The notes under the pieces: generated by a model | Databases searched by the model: none | Seen by the model: only the letters and a program-made list of their open reading frames with translations | What the model was told of the DNA's origin: nothing | Made by a program: the position numbers and the translations under genes | DNA from: Ruminococcus sp. UBA7014 | Lineage (GTDB): Bacteria; Bacillota; Clostridia; Oscillospirales; Ruminococcaceae | DNA length: 7,249 bases | Assembly (NCBI GenBank): GCA_002449575.1 | Contig: DJXC01000220.1 | Span: 1-7,249, forward strand | Direction of reading: 5' to 3' | Part shown: one piece after another, positions 4,799 through 7,249 of the stretch | Layout: each line of letters opens with the position of its first letter | Position numbering within the stretch: the stretch's first letter is position 1

Positions 4799-5947
4799 AT
4801 GCCGGAAGAAACAACGATACAGAAAGTCATTGATGTTGTGGAAGATTTTTCGTGTCCTTATCAGACAGCTTCTTATCAGGAATCATTCCGTTCATGGCGG
4901 CGACAGAAAAAAAATCCCTATGCCTTTCGATTTACGAAGAATCCGAAAGAAGCTTCTTTTTCAGAAAATCAGGCAGCCGTCGGACTTTCACCCGCACAAA
5001 CAGAACAGAATATTCTCAATCGTATGGGAAAACTGATAGGCTGCGCATTAATCTGCTACTTGATGATTGAAAATATTCTGGATAAGGCAGCCGTTTTTCT
5101 GATGCAGCTTCTGCATCTGCATATTGAACTTGTATTTTCGGGAGAAAGCCGGCTGTACGGTGATGAAAAGCTGGTATTCTGGGTAACATTCAGTGTACAG
5201 TTTCTGAAATATCTGATACCTGCACTGTTTCTTCAGTTTATGCTGAAGCTGCCGCTTCAGGTTAGTCTGCCACTGAAAATCCGGAAACCGCAGAAATTAA
5301 TTTCCGGAATTTCCCTTGTCATGCTGCTGAGTGCCGGCATGGGTATGCTTAGTGCGCCGCTTTCGGCAGAACTGGACAAATACAGGCTGATTACCATAAC
5401 AGACAGCAGTGAAATATCACAGGTCATTATTTATATTCTGATGACAATTTTTGTACTGCCTGTCATTACTGAATTTTTATTTCATGGCTGTATGTTCCAT
5501 TCACTGCGGCAGTTTGGCGATATGTTTGCCGTCATTGCCACGGCTGTAGTTGCAGCCGCACTGACTCATAATATTTTTGATGCAATCCGTATTGGGCTGA
5601 TACATCTGACAATTTCTTACTATCTGATTCATACGGGAAGTTTCTGGTCAGCCGTCTGTCTGCGGATTGTCCATGAAATCTATATGTTTGTTCTGTTCTG
5701 TATTGGAACAATGGACAATGCCGGTTCGCCGGAGTGGTGGGCAGTGGTTCTTGTTCCCTGTGCGCTTTGTCTCCTGACAGGCTTTTGGCTGATGCTGCCC
5801 CGAAACAGACAGACTTCTAAACCACCCCAGAATTTAACCTATCTGAATCTGCGTGAAAAAGCAGAAGCATTTTTCACTGCCATGCCGATGGTTTCTTTTC
5901 TGATTTGCAGTGTTCTGCTGTTAGTCATTACCTCTATGCTGGCATAG
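4799..5947 (+). CDS. CPBP-type (Abi/Rce1-like) multi-pass membrane protein with substituted catalytic motifs
   Basis: The 382-residue protein has about eight hydrophobic segments (roughly 79-110, 126-150, 168-190, 206-224, 241-257, 262-280, 288-303, 313-333 and 362-381) after a polar N-terminal region of about 75 residues. The second half has the CPBP glutamic-protease layout. VITEFLFHGCMF (222-233) stands at motif 1, ALTH (254-257) at motif 2 and SFWSAVCLRIVHEIYM (281-296) at motif 3. The canonical EExxxR reads T224-E225-x3-H229, the FxxxH phenylalanine is Ala, and the HxxxN Asn is Met296; H257 and H292 remain. Family members cut prenylated proteins or process bacteriocins in the membrane, but loss of the first Glu makes proteolysis doubtful. 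A strong RBS AAGGAGG fixes the start. The gene runs directly into tadA (13 nt gap), so the two are probably co-transcribed. Family assignment is moderately sure; activity is unknown. Confidence 0.78.
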   Translation: MPEETTIQKVIDVVEDFSCPYQTASYQESFRSWRRQKKNPYAFRFTKNPKEASFSENQAAVGLSPAQTEQNILNRMGKLIGCALICYLMIENILDKAAVFLMQLLHLHIELVFSGESRLYGDEKLVFWVTFSVQFLKYLIPALFLQFMLKLPLQVSLPLKIRKPQKLISGISLVMLLSAGMGMLSAPLSAELDKYRLITITDSSEISQVIIYILMTIFVLPVITEFLFHGCMFHSLRQFGDMFAVIATAVVAAALTHNIFDAIRIGLIHLTISYYLIHTGSFWSAVCLRIVHEIYMFVLFCIGTMDNAGSPEWWAVVLVPCALCLLTGFWLMLPRNRQTSKPPQNLTYLNLREKAEAFFTAMPMVSFLICSVLLLVITSMLA

Positions 5948-5960
5948 GAGAAACAGTCTT

Positions 5961-6431
5961 ATGAAACAAACACCAGAATTTTATATGCAGTATGCGATTG
6001 CACTAGCAAAGCAGGCAGCTGCACTTGGAGAAGTGCCGGTTGGTGCAGTCATAGTCAGGCGAACAACCGGAGAAATTGTCGGAGAAGGATATAATCAGCG
6101 GGAAATCCGGAAACATGTGCTTTCACATGCTGAACTGCTTGCTATAGATGCCGCTTGTCAGAAACTCGGCGGCTGGCGGCTGCCGGACTGTGCCTTATAC
6201 GTCACTCTTGAGCCTTGTATCATGTGTGCTGGTGCAATTCTTCAGGCAAGAATTGCAGAAGTCTGTTTTGGCGCATATGATTTTAAAAATGGTGCAGTTT
6301 CTTCGCTGATACAGGCATTTTCCCTGCCGAATCAGTACCGGACAACAGCACAAGGCGGTATCTTACAGGAAGAATGCAGTCAGCTGCTGTCTGATTTTTT
6401 CTGTCGTCTGCGGAAGAAAAATAAATTTTAA
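5961..6431 (+). CDS. tadA: tRNA-specific adenosine deaminase TadA
   Basis: The 156-residue protein belongs to the cytidine/deoxycytidylate deaminase fold and has typical TadA length. The zinc and catalytic motifs are complete: H56-A57-E58 (HAE, with E58 as proton shuttle) and P85-C86-I-M-C89 (PCxxC) in TLEPCIMCAGAI. The TadA-specific elements EVPVGAVIV (24-32) and the YDFKNGAVSS segment (106-115) are also present. The enzyme converts A34 to inosine in the anticodon of tRNA-Arg(ACG), allowing it to read CGU, CGC and CGA codons; it works as a homodimer in the cytoplasm and is usually essential. The RBS AGGAG (5946-5950) overlaps the stop codon of the upstream membrane-protein gene and sits 10 nt before the ATG, which supports co-transcription and perhaps translational coupling. 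Confidence 0.96.
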   Translation: MKQTPEFYMQYAIALAKQAAALGEVPVGAVIVRRTTGEIVGEGYNQREIRKHVLSHAELLAIDAACQKLGGWRLPDCALYVTLEPCIMCAGAILQARIAEVCFGAYDFKNGAVSSLIQAFSLPNQYRTTAQGGILQEECSQLLSDFFCRLRKKNKF

Positions 6432-6437
6432 AAAAAG

Positions 6438-6468
6438 AAAAATCCTGCACAGAAGAAACTGTATTTTT
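6438..6468 (+). terminator. Possible weak terminator after tadA
   Basis: AAAAAT (6438-6443) and ATTTTT (6463-6468) can pair around an inner ACAG/CTGT stem (6449-6452 with 6459-6462) with a bulge CCTGC on one side, leaving the T run at the 3' base. The stem is short and AT-rich, so termination would be weak and the call is tentative. Confidence 0.3.
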
Positions 6469-6508
6469 GTTCACAATTCACAAACTTTGCAAAAAATAAC
6501 GAAGATAC

Positions 6509-6537
6509 TGGACTTTTCAGTCGGATTATGCTATAAT
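6509..6537 (+). promoter_or_regulatory. Promoter of the structured RNA
   Basis: TGGACT (6509-6514), a 17-bp spacer and TATAAT (6532-6537) with an extended TGC (6529-6531). Predicted start is near 6544. A short inverted repeat, GACT-TTTC-AGTC (6511-6522), overlaps the -35 and could be an operator, but it is only 4 bp per arm. Confidence 0.65.
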
Positions 6538-6543
6538 GATAAT

Positions 6544-6653
6544 AATCATAGACCCGGTAGTTGCCGGAACAGATTGCAGGACGAGAAGAGGAAGGGACAA
6601 GATATTTCCTGTTTTTGTCCCAAGTCCCAATGTGTAAAACTTGGGGCTTTTTT
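6544..6653 (+). ncRNA. Unrecognised structured RNA of about 110 nt (small RNA or attenuator leader)
   Basis: The predicted transcript begins after the promoter at 6509-6537 and ends at a clear intrinsic terminator. Visible pairings are a small hairpin CCGG-TAGTTG-CCGG (6554-6567), GGGACAA (6594-6600) with TTGTCCC (6615-6621), and the terminator stem 6622-6649. GGGAC could instead pair with GTCCC at 6624-6628, which would break the terminator, and AGGAA (6589-6593) can pair with TTCCT (6606-6610), so mutually exclusive folds exist. No ORF with an RBS lies inside. It does not match riboswitch, T-box, SRP or 6S consensus elements I know. The next gene starts 80 nt after the T run, so it may be the regulated leader of that gene or a free small RNA. 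Confidence 0.6.
6622..6653 (+). terminator. Intrinsic terminator of the structured RNA
   Basis: AAGTCCCAA (6622-6630) pairs with TTGGGGCTT (6641-6649) over 9 bp including one G-U, with a 10-nt loop TGTGTAAAAC, followed by six T (6648-6653). Confidence 0.88.
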
Positions 6654-6676
6654 ATCTGGATAATATCAGACAAAAA

Positions 6677-6706
6677 ATGACAAAATTCATCATTTTAGTA
6701 TAGAAT
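6677..6706 (+). promoter_or_regulatory. Possible promoter for the lysine-repeat protein gene
   Basis: ATGACA (6677-6682), an 18-bp spacer and TAGAAT (6701-6706). It lacks the extended -10 seen in the other promoters here and would start at about 6713, inside the purine-rich GGGGAAAGG. If it is not real, the gene depends on read-through of the terminator at 6622-6653. Confidence 0.35.
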
Positions 6707-6732
6707 AATGGGGAAAGGCATGGTGCAGGCAG

Positions 6733-7249
6733 ATGAGTACAGAGGAAACAACAGAAACAACCCAAAAAACAGCATCCAAATCAAAGGCGAAGCTGACAGC
6801 AAAGAAAAAGAGTGATTCTCCTGAGGCAGAAACACCAAAAAAGAAGACAGCTTCTTCGAGTACAGAAGTTCACAAAAAGAAAAAGAAAACTTCTCCGGAT
6901 GCAGAAGTTCACAAAAAGAAAAAGAAAGCTGCTCCGGATACAGAAGCTCCCAAAAAGAAAAAGAAAGCTGCTCCGGATACAGAAGTTCACAAAAAGAAAA
7001 CCGCTCCAGATGCAGAAGTTCACAAAAAGAAAAAGAAAACCGCTCCGGATGCAGAAGTTCACAAAAAGAAAAAGAAAGCTGCTCTGGAATCTTCTGATTT
7101 ACAAATTCCTGAAAAGAAAAAAACAAAAATCAGATTGAAAAGAAATGCAAAAATTGCATTGGCTGCCCTTTGTGTGGGCATTGTATGCTGTGGTGCTTTT
7201 GCGTTTAAAAATGCAAGCCGCAGTTCTGCCGAAACAGAAGAAAATCTGG
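6733..7249 (+). CDS. Lysine-rich 13-residue-repeat membrane protein, N-terminal part, cut by the window end
   Basis: The frame opens at ATG 6733 and stays open for 172 codons to the window edge. A Thr/Glu-rich start (MSTEETTETTQKTASKSKAK) leads into six units of the pattern E-V-H-KKKKK-(T/A)-A-P-D-(A/T) at residues 45-120. A basic stretch follows (EKKKTKIRLKRNAK, 127-140), then one membrane segment, about 141-158 (IALAALCVGIVCCGAFAF), and a polar region (KNASRSSAETEENL). There is no cleavable signal, so the topology should be lysine tail inside and C-terminus outside (type II). The tail could bind DNA, RNA, ribosomes or acidic lipids; that is inference from charge only. The extracellular domain, which would name the protein, lies beyond the window. 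The start has a poor RBS: AAAGG ends 14 nt upstream, though no other in-frame start exists. I do not recognise a family. Confidence 0.72.
   Translation, partial: MSTEETTETTQKTASKSKAKLTAKKKSDSPEAETPKKKTASSSTEVHKKKKKTSPDAEVHKKKKKAAPDTEAPKKKKKAAPDTEVHKKKTAPDAEVHKKKKKTAPDAEVHKKKKKAALESSDLQIPEKKKTKIRLKRNAKIALAALCVGIVCCGAFAFKNASRSSAETEENL
6865..7092 (+). repeat. 39-bp in-frame tandem repeat array
   Basis: Six consecutive units encode EVHKKKKKTSPDA-like 13-mers: residues 45-57, 58-70, 71-83 (EAP variant), 84-94 (11 residues, two lysines short), 95-107 and 108-120 (degenerate ALES end). The core AAAAAGAAAAAGAAA recurs with near-identical flanks, so copy number can vary by slippage or recombination without shifting frame. 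Confidence 0.9.

Noticed and set aside
6577..6590. GGACGAG resembling mini-ykkC guanidine riboswitch elements
   Set aside because: Only one such sequence is present, and it is not in the loop of a stable hairpin; the paired-hairpin architecture is absent.
6544..6653. Signal recognition particle RNA, which lies next to tadA in several Firmicutes
   Set aside because: The conserved domain IV (GGAAGCAGC type loop) is missing and the two ends do not pair with each other.
6720..6818. Short ORF starting at ATG 6720
   Set aside because: It is only about 32 codons, overlaps the larger gene out of frame and shows no protein-like features.
6865..7092. Possible CRISPR-like array of about 39-bp repeats
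   Set aside because: There are no unique spacers between repeats; units are contiguous, in frame and coding.
6695..7126. Minus-strand ORF with FSFCELL repeats
   Set aside because: It is the antisense of the lysine-codon repeats, with no RBS or plausible protein character.
6812..7138. Plus-strand ORF in another frame, rich in KRK/QKFTKRK repeats
   Set aside because: It is a frame shadow of the 39-bp repeats. The frame from 6733 has a longer open run, a membrane segment after the repeats and normal codon choice.

Overview
The window looks like chromosomal DNA of an AT-rich, low-GC Gram-positive gut or rumen anaerobe, most likely Ruminococcus or a close relative in the Oscillospiraceae. The evidence is a secreted protein with a type I dockerin (a cellulosome-type module), a lipoprotein sugar-binding protein, strong AGGAGG-like ribosome binding sites and promoters with a TGnTATAAT extended -10. 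No phage, transposase, integrase or CRISPR sequence is visible.

Layout. Positions 1-237 hold a minus-strand tRNA unit. A near-perfect promoter (209-237) reads first through a broken tRNA-Thr-like element (145-199) and then into an intact tRNA-Thr(CGU) (1-76). Back to back with it, a plus-strand promoter drives a small ArsR/SmtB-family regulator (322-615) with a complete SmtB-type alpha-5 zinc site. A separate promoter then drives an orphan family-1 solute-binding lipoprotein (733-2145), followed closely by an NAD-dependent epimerase/dehydratase (2205-3161). A bidirectional terminator (3164-3196) separates these from a converging minus-strand gene (3213-4460) encoding signal peptide, cohesin-like domain, two Ig-like domains and dockerin.

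An AT-rich divergent region of 338 bp (4461-4798) contains promoters for the dockerin gene and for a plus-strand pair: a divergent CPBP-type membrane protein (4799-5947) and the tRNA adenosine deaminase tadA (5961-6431). The next 301 bp (6432-6732) contain no gene but hold a promoter and a structured RNA of about 110 nt that ends in a clear intrinsic terminator. This RNA is either a free small RNA or an attenuator/riboswitch leader. It precedes a gene running off the window end (6733-7249) that encodes a lysine-rich 13-residue repeat tract followed by a single membrane segment.

Functional view. The dockerin/cohesin-like protein and the solute-binding lipoprotein both fit a lifestyle of extracellular polysaccharide breakdown and sugar capture. 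The rest are housekeeping (tRNA-Thr, tadA) or regulatory/membrane genes. Best candidates for something undescribed are the structured RNA with the lysine-repeat membrane protein behind it, the strongly promoted tRNA remnant, the CPBP protein with substituted catalytic residues, and the single-cohesin scaffoldin-like protein. All functional statements come from reading motifs by eye; no database search was possible.
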